A stretch of DNA of 64,000 nt from Vibrio syngnathi (GCF_002119525.1 NZ_CP017916.1:186001-250000); one strand, 5' to 3'; shown: positions 28,819 through 39,197, numbered from the stretch's first letter. The notes: generated by a model not told the origin, from the sequence alone. Made by a program: numbers and translations.

Positions 28819-28839
28819 TACTTTCTGTAAAGTATTCAT
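28813..28839. promoter_or_regulatory. Palindrome over the pyrBI -35, operator candidate
   Basis: AATACTTT-CTGT-AAAGTATT (28817-28836) is a perfect 8-bp inverted repeat, extended by ATGC/CAT flanks. Its position over the -35 fits a repressor site, but no regulator is known to me for it. Confidence 0.6.
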
Positions 28840-28948
28840 TTAATGGATTTTTATGCGAAATAACATCCATTTTGTTCTCCCATTTAAGCCTTTGTTGGAA
28901 CTGAGAGTTGCAGGCTTTTTCAGGAAATAATCTCTTCAACCACATGAA

Positions 28949-29002
28949 AAAAAATGCGAGTTTTATTCAAGGTCAAAATCCCAAGAACGCCACCCGCATT
29001 TC
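28949..29002 (-). terminator. Probable terminator of the arcA-arcC-argF genes
   Basis: On the minus strand AAATGCG and CGCATTT arms enclose a long loop and are followed by a T-run. The long loop makes it weaker than the others in the window. Confidence 0.5.
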
Positions 29003-29039
29003 CCTGTCATTGCACTTAACTTATCAACGTACTTCGAAC

Positions 29040-29096
29040 AAGTGAGTGCTTAGCTTCTTAATTTTTTACTTCTTAACTGCTTAATTTCTTAATTGC
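29040..29096. repeat. Degenerate TTAA octamer repeats behind argF
   Basis: Reading the minus strand straight after the argF stop: GCAATTAA, GAAATTAA, GCAGTTAA, GAAGTAAA and further decayed copies, about 8 bp per unit. Each unit carries a TAA. Confidence 0.7.
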
Positions 29097-30107
29097 TTAG
29101 CTGCCTAATGTCGCAACCATTACTGCTTTGATGGTGTGCATGCGGTTTTCTGCTTCATCGAACACGATAGAGTATTCAGACTCAACCACTTCATCTGTTA
29201 CTTCAACGCCGTCTTTTAGCTGTGGATATTCAGAAGCAAGTTGTTTACCTACTGTTGTATCTTCACCGTGGAAAGCAGGTAGGCAGTGCATGAATTTCAC
29301 ATGTGGGTTGCCCGTTGCTTTGATCATGTCCATGTTGACTTGGTAAGGCATCATTAGATTGATACGCTCAGCCCACGCTTCTTTCGCTTCGCCCATTGAT
29401 ACCCAAACATCGGTGTATAGGAAGTCACAACCTTGCACGCCTTCTTGAACATCTTCTGTTAGTGTAATTTTGCCGCCAGTGTGCTCTGCAATCTCACGAC
29501 ACTCAGCTAATAGCTCTTCTTGTGGCCAGAATTGTTTTGGAGCAACAAGGCGAATATCCATACCCATTTTCGCCGCGCCAACCATTAGAGAGTTACCCAT
29601 GTTGTTGCGAGCATCACCTAGGTAAGCAAACTTGATTTCATGCAGTTGCTTGCCACGGCCGTATTCCGTCATAGTTAGGAAGTCAGCTAGGATTTGTGTT
29701 GGGTGGAATTCGTCAGTCAGGCCATTCCACACAGGAACGCCAGCGTAAGCGCCTAGCTCTTCAACGATTTCTTGACCAAAGCCGCGGTATTCGATGCCAT
29801 CGTACATACGTCCTAGAACGCGAGCGGTATCTTTCATTGATTCTTTGTGGCCAATTTGAGAGCCAGATGGGCCTAAGTAAGAAACTCGAGCACCTTGGTC
29901 GAATGCCGCTACTTCGAATGCACAGCGAGTACGAGTTGAGGTTTTCTCAAAGATAAGCGCAATGTTTTTGCCAGTCAGTGTTGGCTGTTCGTAACCGTTG
30001 TACTTCGCTTTTTTTAGCTCCATAGAAAGATCTAACAAGTGTTGAATTTCGCGTGGAGTGAAATCTAGTAGTTTTAGGAAGTTACGATTGCGTAGGTTAA
30101 AAGCCAT
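29097..30107 (-). CDS. argF: Ornithine carbamoyltransferase
   Basis: Interconverts ornithine plus carbamoyl phosphate with citrulline. The carbamoyl-phosphate motif STRTRCAF, the ornithine loop and FMHCLPAFH (catalytic Cys) are clear over 336 residues. It is last in arcA-arcC-argF on the minus strand, so here it can serve catabolism of arginine; in vibrios without arc genes the homologue beside pyrB is the biosynthetic enzyme. It may have both roles. Gaps to arcC (161 bp) allow a separate promoter. Confidence 0.95.
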   Translation of the reverse strand: MAFNLRNRNFLKLLDFTPREIQHLLDLSMELKKAKYNGYEQPTLTGKNIALIFEKTSTRTRCAFEVAAFDQGARVSYLGPSGSQIGHKESMKDTARVLGRMYDGIEYRGFGQEIVEELGAYAGVPVWNGLTDEFHPTQILADFLTMTEYGRGKQLHEIKFAYLGDARNNMGNSLMVGAAKMGMDIRLVAPKQFWPQEELLAECREIAEHTGGKITLTEDVQEGVQGCDFLYTDVWVSMGEAKEAWAERINLMMPYQVNMDMIKATGNPHVKFMHCLPAFHGEDTTVGKQLASEYPQLKDGVEVTDEVVESEYSIVFDEAENRMHTIKAVMVATLGS

Positions 30108-30268
30108 GATGTATTCCTTCTTAGATTTAGGCGCTTCCTTGTTACAGGGAAATAAAATTCAAGAAAGCGCGATTAAATTTTTAGTTAAAGTTGTTCGGTT
30201 TTGTTTGTTTCGTTTAATTCTGTTTTCGCAAGCTTTAAGTTTTCAAGATGATAAAGCTCACGAATGCG

Positions 30269-31180
30269 TTAACCTTTGGTGATATTGGTGCCAGCTTGGC
30301 CTTGCAGTATTTGCAAACCATCTTCGAGTGCGCCGATACCAACGACTTTGCCGCCTTGCTGAATGAACTCGCACGATGCTTCAATTTTTGGCCCCATTGA
30401 GCCTGCATCGAATTGGAATTGCGCCAGTTCACTTGGTGTGGTGCTACGCAGTGCGTGTTGAGTCGGTTTGCCCCAATCAAGGTAAACAGCGTCCGCATCG
30501 GTCAAAATAAGCAGCGCATCCGCATCCAATTGTTTTGCTAAGAAAGCTGCAGACATGTCTTTGTCGATAACTGCTTCAACACCGACTAATTTGCCATTTT
30601 CTTTTTTCACTGGGATGCCACCACCGCCAGTACAAATTACGAGGTGACCTGCATCGATAAGTTGAGTGATCGCTTCGTGTTCAACAATGCCGGTAGGTCG
30701 TGGGCTTGGCACTACTCGACGGAAGTGTTGGCCGTCTGGTTTTACGATCCAGTGGAATTTCTCCGCTAACTCACGCGCTTCTGCTTCTTCGTAGATCGGG
30801 CCAATTGGCTTGGTTGGATCTGCGAATGCAGGATCATTTGGATCAACGGTCATTTGCGTCAACATGCATGAGATGTTGCGGTCAGGCAGGTAGTTTTTGA
30901 ACTCCTGCATCAGCATGTAGCCGATCATGCCTTGAGTCTCACTGCCCAATACATCCAATGGATACGGGTTTACTTTTTTGTACTCCAAACCTTGTAGAGC
31001 AAGTAAGCCAACTTGTGGTCCATTGCCGTGCACTAGAACCACGTTGTACACTTTCGCGATTTCAGAGATAGTTTTAACAGCAGTTTCAATATTACGGCGT
31101 TGAACATCGGCTTCTAACGGTTCACCGCGACGAAGTAGGGCGTTCCCACCGAGTGCAACAACAACAGTTTGCTTAGTCAT
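30269..31180 (-). CDS. arcC: Carbamate kinase
   Basis: Makes ATP from carbamoyl phosphate and ADP in the final step of the arginine deiminase pathway. The family opening VVVALGGNALLRRGEPL, LVHGNGPQVGLLAL, CTGGGGIPV and the ADP-site segment VIDKDMSAAFLAKQLDADALLILTDADAVYLDWG are present. 303 residues is standard. It lies 73 bp downstream of arcA. Confidence 0.97.
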   Translation of the reverse strand: MTKQTVVVALGGNALLRRGEPLEADVQRRNIETAVKTISEIAKVYNVVLVHGNGPQVGLLALQGLEYKKVNPYPLDVLGSETQGMIGYMLMQEFKNYLPDRNISCMLTQMTVDPNDPAFADPTKPIGPIYEEAEARELAEKFHWIVKPDGQHFRRVVPSPRPTGIVEHEAITQLIDAGHLVICTGGGGIPVKKENGKLVGVEAVIDKDMSAAFLAKQLDADALLILTDADAVYLDWGKPTQHALRSTTPSELAQFQFDAGSMGPKIEASCEFIQQGGKVVGIGALEDGLQILQGQAGTNITKG

Positions 31181-31253
31181 AATTGTGTTCTCTCATTTTG
31201 GCCAAGCTGAGATTATTCAAGATTGTTCAACTTGGCCGTTTTCGTCTTAGTGA

Positions 31254-32477
31254 TTAGATACCATCACGCTCAATTGGGCAGCTCATGCAGCGTGCGCCAC
31301 CGCGACCGCGACCAAGCTCATCTCCTGGAATCGGAAGAACCGTGATGCCTGCTTTGTCGTATTTTTCGTTGGTGTATGTGTTGCCTTCGTAGCCAATAAC
31401 AACGCCAGGTTTAACGGTAAGAACGTTGTTCGCATCGTTCCACTGTTCGCGTTCTGCATGGAAATTGTCGCCACCTGTCGTGATTAGATTTAGCTTGTCT
31501 ACGCCAAGTGCTTTTTCGATAGCTGTTACGAAGTAGCCTTCTTCTTTCACTTTCACAGCGCCTGATTCATCGCCAGTTAGGTTCCAGCACTGCACGTCTT
31601 TACTTACCACTTCTGGGTAAACAGAGAAGGTATCTTCGTTCATGTGAGTCATCACGGTGTCTAAGTGCATGCAAGAACGGTGTTTCGGTAGTTGCATTGC
31701 GATAACTTGTGTCGCTTGACCGTGTTTGAATAGACTAGACGCTAAGTGCTCAACACCTTGTGCTGTTGTACGCTCAGACATACCGATAAGTACCGCGCCA
31801 CGGCCAAGAACAAGAACATCACCACCTTCGATCGTTGAGTTGTCGTAGTTGATGTTTTCTTCATCGCCGAAGTATTTAATGAAGTCTTCGCCTGCGAATG
31901 TTGGGTGCCAGCGGTAAATAGCGCGAACGTGGTTTGTTTCACGTTGACGAGCAGGTTTTGCCATCGGGTTGATAGATACGCCACCGTATACCCAGCAAGA
32001 TGTGTCGCGTGTAAATAGGTGGTTTGGTAGAGGCTCGATAATGAAGTCAGTTGGTGCGTGCATGCCTTGCATCATTGAAGATGATTTCATTGGCATCTCA
32101 GCGTAAGACAGACCGCCCGTTAGGATTTTTGCTAGCTCTAAGTTTGGTAGGTCGCCCAAGTAGCAGCGCACATCATTTGCAAATGTTTTACCTAAGCGGT
32201 AATCAGACACTTGATGATTCAAAAGCCAATCTTTCGCTTCTGGCACTGCTAGTGTGTCTGCTAGTAGGTCAGTAAGAAGAAGAACTTCAACACCTTGATC
32301 ACGTAGCGTTTTAGTAAATGCATCATGCTCTTTACCTGCGCGCTCAACAGCCAGTACGTCATCAAATAGTAAATCGTGACAGTTAGAGGGTGTTAGGTGA
32401 GTCAGTGCGCGTCTTGGGCGGTGAACTAGAACGCGGCGCAATTGACCTATTTCAGAACCTACATAGAACTTACTCAT
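31254..32477 (-). CDS. arcA: Arginine deiminase
   Basis: Hydrolyses arginine to citrulline and ammonia, the entry of the ADI pathway used for ATP production without oxygen and for acid protection. The 407-residue protein has the amidinotransferase-fold motifs [25 protein letters not shown] and [14 protein letters not shown], and ends in [19 protein letters not shown], which holds the nucleophilic cysteine. It is first in arcA-arcC-argF; the long upstream region carries repeated TGAATTACTTT elements that may be ArgR sites. Confidence 0.97.
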   Translation of the reverse strand: MSKFYVGSEIGQLRRVLVHRPRRALTHLTPSNCHDLLFDDVLAVERAGKEHDAFTKTLRDQGVEVLLLTDLLADTLAVPEAKDWLLNHQVSDYRLGKTFANDVRCYLGDLPNLELAKILTGGLSYAEMPMKSSSMMQGMHAPTDFIIEPLPNHLFTRDTSCWVYGGVSINPMAKPARQRETNHVRAIYRWHPTFAGEDFIKYFGDEENINYDNSTIEGGDVLVLGRGAVLIGMSERTTAQGVEHLASSLFKHGQATQVIAMQLPKHRSCMHLDTVMTHMNEDTFSVYPEVVSKDVQCWNLTGDESGAVKVKEEGYFVTAIEKALGVDKLNLITTGGDNFHAEREQWNDANNVLTVKPGVVIGYEGNTYTNEKYDKAGITVLPIPGDELGRGRGGARCMSCPIERDGI

Positions 32478-32499
32478 GATCGTCTCTCTCTTATATATT

Positions 32500-32566
32500 T
32501 GAATTACTTTTATCGCTAAGAGTAATTATTTATTTTCAGTGGAGAATAATGAATTACTTTATTCAT
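32500..32566. promoter_or_regulatory. Paired ArgR-like elements upstream of arcA
   Basis: TGAATTACTTT occurs at 32500-32510 and again exactly 50 bp further at 32550-32560; the second continues to ATTCAT, giving ATGAAT-n6-ATTCAT. The arms match ARG-box halves TGAAT/ATTCA but the spacing is 6 instead of 4. Confidence 0.45.
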
Positions 32567-33148
32567 ATCTCTTGTCTGGAATTAATATTACGCCTGCTAG
32601 TCAGGTATTCTTAGAGATCTATCACAAATCGTTTTTTATCCCGCAGCCCTTTGTAATTAAGGGTTTTAACAAACTTTATGCACTTTTAGTTATGACAATT
32701 ACATTCTAAATAGTTAGCTGTTAGGGAACTTTATGCACGCTTTTTTGATTAACCTTCCTAGAATCAAAATTGTTAGGGATTATATGCATAATGGTTTTAT
32801 TGATAGGAATGTGCTTAGCTTGGAAGTATGCAATGTTTCTATTTAGATATTTAATTTTGAATGTGGAATTAAATATTTTTTAACAAATTAAATGCGAATA
32901 AAGCTGTTGTGATCACATTTTATAATGGGGTGTTTTACGTTGTTTTTCTATAAAAATAGGTGATATTTATCCTTTTGTTATTACTAACTAAATAACTTAA
33001 AATATAATTAACTCGAATATATGACTAAATATTTCTCTAAAAATATTGGTCGGTGATGGATGGTTAATTATTAGCTTCAACGTCAATGTTAAAACGTTGA
33101 TTTTCTCTTTATAGAAGGTCCCCTTAGTTCGTTTAATACCAATAACAG

Positions 33149-33176
33149 TAAGCCGTTAAGCCGTTAAGCCGTTAAG
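33149..33176. repeat. Octamer tandem repeat (TAAGCCGT)3
   Basis: Three perfect 8-bp copies plus a half unit in the intergenic region downstream of the YfcC-family gene. Confidence 0.85.
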
Positions 33177-33419
33177 TAAGCAAGTGGTCAGAAATAGCGT
33201 AGGAAAAGGCGTGGGAATAAGGTGTAAGTTTTTGAACAGTAGTTAATCAAAAATCAAAAATCATAACGCAGTTATCGCGCGTTCTAACCAGTCAAGGGAA
33301 CCCGTTAGTTATTGATTGGTATAAGCTTTGCCACTGGGGCTGGCGATAGAGAAGCTTTAAATGAAGCGTGTGCAGATCGTGAGGCTGTTTCGGGGGACTG
33401 GCTCTGTGCTCGATAGCGA

Positions 33420-33446
33420 TAAAAAAAGCCGCTAGAAGGCGGCTTT
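33420..33446 (-). terminator. Intrinsic terminator of the YfcC-family gene
   Basis: AAAGCCGCC-TTCTA-GCGGCTTTTTTT on the minus strand, about 25 bp after the stop. Confidence 0.85.
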
Positions 33447-33470
33447 GAACGAGAAGGTGATGCGTTGGTT

Positions 33471-34922
33471 TTAGATAAGTGCACCAATACTTAGTACAGC
33501 AATGCAGAACACCATTAAGATACCGATCAATGGCATTACCCATTTCACCCAGCGCACATAAGGGACACGAGCGATAGCAAGCCCCCCCATAACTACTGCT
33601 GAGGTTGGAGTCATTAAGTTAACCAAACCTGATGCCGATTGGTAAGCGGTTACTACTAGTTCACGTCCTACGCCAGCAAAGTCAGCTAGAGGAGCCATGA
33701 TTGGCATGGTGAGTACCGCTAGACCAGAAGATGATGGCACTAGGAATGAAAGCAAAATTTCTAGGAAAAACATTACATTAATAAAGATTACTGAAGAAAG
33801 GCCAGTCACCATTTGTTCAGCAGAGAAGAGGATTGTATCAGTGATCATACCGCGGTCCATTACGACGACGATACCACGTGCGATACCTATGATAAGCGCA
33901 ACGCCCAGTAGATCACGAGCACCATCAATGAAGCTCGTTGTGAACTCTTCTTCACTCATGCGGGCAATCAAGCCGATAAGAATTGTTGAACCTAGGAACA
34001 TTGCAGAGATTTCGGCCATCCACCAACCAGCAACAGATACACCGTAAATCATTACACCGAATGAAGCTGCGAAGATAGTTAGAATGATTTTACGGGTTGT
34101 TGTGAAATCAAGAAGCTCACCCGTTTGGTTTCCAAGGAAGTGTGCTTTGTTTTCTTCGTATTTATCGTAAACGATCGATTTGGATTGGTCTGCACGCACC
34201 ATTTTTGCATAGCGCATGACATAGCCAACACAGATAACCCAGCCGATAACTAGCATCATAACGCGTAGAACTATACCGTCAGTGAAAGGGATACCCGCTG
34301 CGTTTGCCGCGATAACTGTTGCGAATGGGTTAATAGTAGAACCTAAAGTACCAATCCCAGCACCTAGTAGAACGGTTGCTGCTGCCACTAGTGGGTCAAA
34401 CCGAGCGGCCATCATTACAGGTACTAGCAGCGTATAGAATGGCAGTGATTCTTCCGCCATGCCGTAGACGGTACCGCCAGCAGCAAACAATGCCATCAGT
34501 ATCGGTATCATCAACTCTTCTCGCCCTTCTAGGCGAGCGGTTACACGTTCGATACCTGCATCGATTGCACCGGTTTTCGTTACTAGGCCAAGGAAGCCAC
34601 CGATAACTAGAATGAACAGTGATACATCAATCGCAGCAGCTTCATAGCTGTTGTGATCGTAGAAACCATCGATTGGAGCCATCAGTACATCAACAACACC
34701 TTGTGGGTTACCTTCAGTCGCTTTGTAAGTGCCAGTGATAGGTACTTCTCGACCTAGCTCATCGTTCATTTCTCGGTCGTATTGGCCTGCTGGAACAATC
34801 CAGGTAAGCAGAGCGACGAACGCAATCAGAATAAATAGAATGGTGTAGGCAGAAGGAAATTTAAAGTTGGCAAAGAAGCCGCCTTTTTCTGCCTTTTTAA
34901 TCGTTTCGGTAGTCATAGCCAT
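33471..34922 (-). CDS. YfcC/DcuC-family membrane transporter, possible arginine/ornithine antiporter
   Basis: A 483-residue inner-membrane protein with about 12 helices. The first segment FPSAYTILFILIAFVALLTWIVPAGQYDR and the internal ESLPFYTLLVPVMMAARFDPLVAAATVLLGAGIGTLGSTINPF are typical of the YfcC family (DcuC/ion transporter superfamily). Family members are often encoded with arginine deiminase genes, and this one lies next to arcA in the same orientation, so arginine/ornithine exchange is the best guess; C4-dicarboxylate or peptide-derived substrates remain possible. An FNR box stands upstream. Confidence 0.8.
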   Translation of the reverse strand: MAMTTETIKKAEKGGFFANFKFPSAYTILFILIAFVALLTWIVPAGQYDREMNDELGREVPITGTYKATEGNPQGVVDVLMAPIDGFYDHNSYEAAAIDVSLFILVIGGFLGLVTKTGAIDAGIERVTARLEGREELMIPILMALFAAGGTVYGMAEESLPFYTLLVPVMMAARFDPLVAAATVLLGAGIGTLGSTINPFATVIAANAAGIPFTDGIVLRVMMLVIGWVICVGYVMRYAKMVRADQSKSIVYDKYEENKAHFLGNQTGELLDFTTTRKIILTIFAASFGVMIYGVSVAGWWMAEISAMFLGSTILIGLIARMSEEEFTTSFIDGARDLLGVALIIGIARGIVVVMDRGMITDTILFSAEQMVTGLSSVIFINVMFFLEILLSFLVPSSSGLAVLTMPIMAPLADFAGVGRELVVTAYQSASGLVNLMTPTSAVVMGGLAIARVPYVRWVKWVMPLIGILMVFCIAVLSIGALI

Positions 34923-35534
34923 CTCCTTTCACGTCAATGCCTCCAGGCAGATCAGTGTGAATTCGCGAGTCAAAAATAAATAGCTGATCCTAAAAAAGGT
35001 GAATCAATAAATTTAATAAAATTCGAATTGATTATTTAATTTAATAATTAATTAAAACAAACGTTTACATTTTTGATTTTTTTAAATTAAATCAGATATT
35101 AGACTTGAACTTTTATTTATCTGTTGGGTATTTTAAATCTCATTTTTAACTCTAACCTAGCGGCTGCTCACATTTTTATTGTACTAATTTATTGCTCAAT
35201 AATTACACTAAAAGTTATCAGGGTATTAGTGTGATTAAATTGGTTATCTATGCTGATGGTTTATCTACGATTCTTTTATTTTAGGTTATCTAGAGTGTGT
35301 AGAGAATAAATGTGTGGAATTTTATGCAAAATTATATTTTATAATGTTTATGGATTAATTAATTAATGTTTGATTTATATCAAATAAGGATAAAAGGATG
35401 GGGGCTGTAAATTAAATGGTTAACATTAAGTTGCGGATATGATGGGGGTTAGAAGAGGAAAAGAGCGATATTTTTGAGGAGAATAAAAGAGAAGTGGTGT
35501 CACTTCTCTTTATCCAGAACGAAAGTCTATTCGA
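34923..35534. promoter_or_regulatory. AT-rich region upstream of the YfcC-family gene
   Basis: A 612-bp gap with very high AT content. It holds a perfect FNR consensus at 35370-35383 and a near-perfect inverted repeat ATTACACTAA/TTAGTGTGAT (35202-35235, one mismatch). No gene was found. The right end carries the 3' region of dcuA; no T-tailed hairpin for dcuA was seen. Confidence 0.5.
35370..35383. promoter_or_regulatory. FNR box
   Basis: TTGATTTATATCAA is a perfect match to TTGATnnnnATCAA. It lies about 450 bp before the YfcC-family start, so activation would need a long leader or a promoter near 35.3 kb. Anaerobic control would suit the ADI and C4-dicarboxylate genes around it. Confidence 0.7.
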
Positions 35535-36848
35535 TTAGATCATGACATTCGATAGCAGCAGACCAAACGCAATGCTAAATACCATACTTAGTAAGCCTGG
35601 GAGCATAAAGCTGTGGTTGAAGATGTACTTACCTATATTCGTGGTACCCGTTCGATCAAAGTCAATTGACGCGATGATAGGACCGTAGTTTGGAATAAAG
35701 AAGTAACCATTAACCGCAACGAAGGTTGCAATAATAATTGCTGGCGGAAGCCCTAAAGCAATCGCCACAGGTACAAGAACTGCAGTGGTTGCACCTTGGC
35801 TGTTTACCATTACTGATAGAGCAAATAGTGCGAATGCAAATGTCCACGGTGCAACTTCTACTAGGCCCGATACCGCTTCTTTGACCATTGCAGCATGGCC
35901 ACCAATGAAGGTATCGCCTAACCAAGCAATACCGAAAATAGCAACAATCGCACGCATACCAGCGTGGAATACAGAACCTTGGCTAATTGCATTTCCGTCT
36001 GGTTTACAGATTAAAATAATAAGAGCAGCAACCGTTAGCATGACGATTTCAATAGTGTGTGCCATACCCATCGGTGAGCCATCAAACTGAGGGCGAAGTG
36101 ATGGGAATGCCCCCATTACAACAACCGTCAGCGCACCAAATAGGAACATACCGACTGATTTTTTCGCTTGTGGTGTGATGGTAATATTTTCAACCGATTC
36201 CTCTTGTTCCATCTCTTTACGGAATTCAGGATCTTGCATGCGGCGTTGGTATTCAGGATCGTCTTTGAGCTCTTTACCTAGTTTGTTGACAATGACACAA
36301 GCACAAGCAAGGCCAAGGAAAGTACTTGGGATAGTGACGGAAAGAACATCAGCTAGCGTGATGCCTTGTGGTTCCAAGAAGGCAACCAAAGCGACAACCG
36401 CTGCCGCAATTGGGCTTGCAACAATCGCAAATTGTGATGCGATAACGGCCATACCTAGTGGGCGCGCTGGGCGGATACCACTACGACGGCTCACTTCTGC
36501 AATAACTGGAAGAACCGAGTAAGCAACGTGGCCAGTACCTGCCATCATTGTGAAAAAATAGGTTACTAAAGGAGCAATGAAAGTGATGTGGCGAGGGTTT
36601 TTACGCAAAATCCCAGAGGCAATCTTGATCATGTAATCCAAACCACCAGAAGCTTGCATTGCGGCTGCGGCAGCCACTACCGCCATTATCATTAACATTA
36701 CGTTGATTGGTGGGCTGGTTGGTTGAATCCCGAAAATGAAACTTAGTACTGCAAGGCCAACACCGCCCATAACGCCGAGGCCTATCCCCCCGATACGAGC
36801 ACCGATCAGGATACATCCCAATACGACGAATAGCTCAAGTAAAAACAT
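35535..36848 (-). CDS. dcuA: Anaerobic C4-dicarboxylate transporter
   Basis: Exchanges or takes up aspartate, malate, fumarate and succinate, mostly under anaerobiosis. The 437-residue protein has about 10-12 helices and the Dcu signatures [41 protein letters not shown] and [22 protein letters not shown], and [28 protein letters not shown] near the end. It follows aspA, the same pairing as E. coli aspA-dcuA. DcuA and DcuB are hard to separate by eye; the aspA context favours dcuA. A terminator lies between the two genes. Confidence 0.92.
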   Translation of the reverse strand: MFLLELFVVLGCILIGARIGGIGLGVMGGVGLAVLSFIFGIQPTSPPINVMLMIMAVVAAAAAMQASGGLDYMIKIASGILRKNPRHITFIAPLVTYFFTMMAGTGHVAYSVLPVIAEVSRRSGIRPARPLGMAVIASQFAIVASPIAAAVVALVAFLEPQGITLADVLSVTIPSTFLGLACACVIVNKLGKELKDDPEYQRRMQDPEFRKEMEQEESVENITITPQAKKSVGMFLFGALTVVVMGAFPSLRPQFDGSPMGMAHTIEIVMLTVAALIILICKPDGNAISQGSVFHAGMRAIVAIFGIAWLGDTFIGGHAAMVKEAVSGLVEVAPWTFAFALFALSVMVNSQGATTAVLVPVAIALGLPPAIIIATFVAVNGYFFIPNYGPIIASIDFDRTGTTNIGKYIFNHSFMLPGLLSMVFSIAFGLLLSNVMI

Positions 36849-36896
36849 GAGTGACTCCTAAAATATATATAGTTATTAATAATTTTATTAAGCAAG

Positions 36897-36925
36897 AAAA
36901 AAGGCTCTGGAAACAGAGCCTTTCT
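36897..36925 (-). terminator. Terminator between aspA and dcuA
   Basis: AAGGCTCTG-TTTC-CAGAGCCTTTTTT on the minus strand, 12 bp after the aspA stop and 49 bp before dcuA. It would reduce, not abolish, dcuA read-through. Confidence 0.8.
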
Positions 36926-36936
36926 TTGTTCATCCG

Positions 36937-38388
36937 TTATTCGTAGCGTTTTGCTTTATACTGAGGATGCATCAGATTTTCAACAGAGAAAATGTCATCA
37001 AGTTCTTCTTCGCTCAATAAACCGCGCTCTAGAACTACATCACGAACACTCTTACCTGTTTCAGCACAAATCTTACCTACAATGTCACCCTCGTGGTGGC
37101 CAATGTATGGGTTTAGATAAGTAACGATACCGATAGAGTTAAATACGTGAGATTCACATACTTCTTTGTTTACAGTAATGCCGTCTACACACTTGTCGCG
37201 TAGGTTCACACATGCGTTTGTTAGAATGTCTAGAGACTCAAACATGCTTTGTGCGATAACCGGTTCCATTACGTTCAGTTGAAGCTGACCGCCTTCTGCT
37301 GCGAAAGAAACCGTGTTGTCGTTACCTAGAACTTTAAAGCAAACTTGGTTTACTACTTCAGGTACAACTGGGTTTACTTTAGCAGGCATGATTGAAGAAC
37401 CCGCTTGCAGTTCAGGTAGGTTTAGCTCGTTGAAGCCAGTGCGTGGACCTGAAGAAAGAAGACGTAAGTCGTTACAAATCTTAGACAGTTTAACCGCTAG
37501 GCGCTTAAGTGCGCCGTGCGTCATTACGTATGCGCCACAGTCAGACGTTGCTTCGATAAGATCTTCAGCCGCTACACACTCTAAGCCAGTTACTTCCGCT
37601 AGGTGTTTCACTGCTAGGCCTTGGTAACCCGGTGCTGCGTTCAGACCAGTACCGATAGCCGTTGCGCCTAGGTTAACTTCAAGCAGTAGTTTTGAAGTGT
37701 ATTCTAGGTTTTTGATTTCTTCGTTGATGGTTACAGCCCAAGCGTGGAACTCTTGGCCAACCGTCATAGGCACAGCATCTTGAAGTTGAGTACGACCCAT
37801 TTTCAAAATTGTGTTGAATTCTTGGCTCTTAAGCTCAAATGCACCTTTTAGGTATTCGATAGCATCGATCAGTTTACGAACGCTGTTGTAAACAGAGATG
37901 CGGAAGCCCGTTGGGTAAGCACAGTTTGTAGATTGGCTGCGGTTTACATGGTCATTTGGGTTGATGAACTCGTATTGGCCTTTTTCTTTGCCCATAAGTT
38001 CAAGAGCCACGTTTGCCACAACTTCGTTAGCATTCATGTTTACAGAAGTACCAGCACCACCTTGGAATACATCCGATGGGAACTGATCCATGCACTTGCC
38101 AGTGTCTAGAATAAGGTCACAAGCTTCGATGATGTATTTAGCTACTTCGCTTGGGATTACACCTAACTCTTTGTTTGCTAAAGCCGCTGCTTTCTTTGTC
38201 ATCACCATACCGCGAACGAATTCAGGTACATCTGAGATCGTTACATTTGAGATGTTGAAGTTTTCAACTGCGCGTAGAGTGTGGATGCCGTAGTAAGCAT
38301 CAGCCGGAACATGACGTTGACCTAGTAGATCTTCTTCGAGACGAGTAGCTTGAGGAGCTTCAACTTGAGCTTCTGATAGATTAGCCAT
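36937..38388 (-). CDS. aspA: Aspartate ammonia-lyase
   Basis: Deaminates aspartate to fumarate, supplying an electron acceptor for fumarate respiration. The superfamily signature [16 protein letters not shown] and the motifs [22 protein letters not shown] and [18 protein letters not shown] are diagnostic and separate it from fumarase. Length 483; the N-terminus is about 10 residues longer than in E. coli, but AAGGATC before the ATG supports this start. It is first in an aspA-dcuA pair. Confidence 0.97.
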   Translation of the reverse strand: MANLSEAQVEAPQATRLEEDLLGQRHVPADAYYGIHTLRAVENFNISNVTISDVPEFVRGMVMTKKAAALANKELGVIPSEVAKYIIEACDLILDTGKCMDQFPSDVFQGGAGTSVNMNANEVVANVALELMGKEKGQYEFINPNDHVNRSQSTNCAYPTGFRISVYNSVRKLIDAIEYLKGAFELKSQEFNTILKMGRTQLQDAVPMTVGQEFHAWAVTINEEIKNLEYTSKLLLEVNLGATAIGTGLNAAPGYQGLAVKHLAEVTGLECVAAEDLIEATSDCGAYVMTHGALKRLAVKLSKICNDLRLLSSGPRTGFNELNLPELQAGSSIMPAKVNPVVPEVVNQVCFKVLGNDNTVSFAAEGGQLQLNVMEPVIAQSMFESLDILTNACVNLRDKCVDGITVNKEVCESHVFNSIGIVTYLNPYIGHHEGDIVGKICAETGKSVRDVVLERGLLSEEELDDIFSVENLMHPQYKAKRYE

Positions 38389-38672
38389 AACAGGATCCTT
38401 AGAGAATTATTCTGATTATATAGTTAGTTATTAGCCTATTCTGTGTGCAAATACTCCGTTCGCTAGAATATTGGGCTGATAAATCCGTCCTGACTTATGT
38501 GGCACATGATACTGTACTTAGCGCATAAAAATATTAAGTTGATCACCTTTTTCGGTTTTGTTTCGTCAATATTTTGCAAACTTATTCCGGGTCAATAAAC
38601 ACGCTTATTTACAGGATAAATTTGAGATTGATAGGGCTTTCAGCGTAAACTGGATGTAACAAAGGAGGGCGT

Positions 38673-39197
38673 GTGTTTCCTATCTTATTATTACTATTTA
38701 TCTTCGTACCCATCATTGAGATTGGGCTATTTATTCAAGTTGGTGGCTTCTTAGGATTGTGGCCAACTATTGCGTTGGTTTTGATTACTGCATTTGTTGG
38801 TGCATCGCTTGTTCGTAGCCAAGGCATTCAGACACTTATGTCTGTGCAAGGTCGATTACAACAAGGCGAAATGCCAGCACAACAGATTCTTGAAGGCGTG
38901 ATGCTTGCGGTTGCAGGCGTATTGCTGCTGACTCCGGGATTTATGACGGACGCACTCGGTATGTTGGTATTGTTACCAGCACCAAGAGCGATGATTGCCA
39001 AGAAAATGATGGAAAAAATGGTGGTGACCAATATGTCTGGTGGTTTCCATGCGGGTGGACAAGCTGGTTTTGGCCAGAGCCCATTTGGACAAGACCCATT
39101 CAATTCAGGTCCATCTGACCAATCAAAAGACGGCAACACCTTTGAGGGTGAGTTTGAGAAGAAAGACGACGACAACGATCGTAACCGCTTAAACTAA
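38673..39197 (+). CDS. fxsA: FxsA-family membrane protein
   Basis: A 174-residue inner-membrane protein with hydrophobic segments at about 1-22, 25-45 and 75-100 and a hydrophilic Gly/Asp-rich tail. In E. coli FxsA overproduction relieves phage T7 exclusion by F plasmid PifA; its normal role is unknown. The core FIFVPIIEIGLFIQVGGFLGLWPT and GVLLLTPGFMTDALGMLVLLP are typical. The start codon is GTG, with a perfect AAAGGAGG before it. The conserved neighbourhood fxsA-aspA supports the call. Confidence 0.93.
   Translation: MFPILLLLFIFVPIIEIGLFIQVGGFLGLWPTIALVLITAFVGASLVRSQGIQTLMSVQGRLQQGEMPAQQILEGVMLAVAGVLLLTPGFMTDALGMLVLLPAPRAMIAKKMMEKMVVTNMSGGFHAGGQAGFGQSPFGQDPFNSGPSDQSKDGNTFEGEFEKKDDDNDRNRLN

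Larger units (their letters stand above)
32478..33470. promoter_or_regulatory. 993-bp intergenic region upstream of arcA
   Basis: The longest gap in the window, strongly AT-rich and without a convincing ORF or RNA gene. It contains the arcA promoter side with two TGAATTACTTT copies (32500, 32550), a candidate CRP half-site TATCACAAA (about 32620), a 7-bp-arm hairpin TCAACGT/ACGTTGA (33077-33100), three tandem TAAGCCGT octamers (33149-33172), and the terminator of the YfcC-family gene (33420-33446). Confidence 0.55.

Noticed and set aside
32478..33470. A hidden gene, tRNA or phage remnant in the longest gap
   Set aside because: No frame with Vibrio-like codon use, no tRNA-like cloverleaf and no integrase or att-type repeat could be seen.
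35202..35235. Inverted repeat ATTACACTAA/TTAGTGTGAT as an operator
   Set aside because: One mismatch, wide 14-nt spacer and very AT-rich surroundings make chance likely; mentioned only in the region description.
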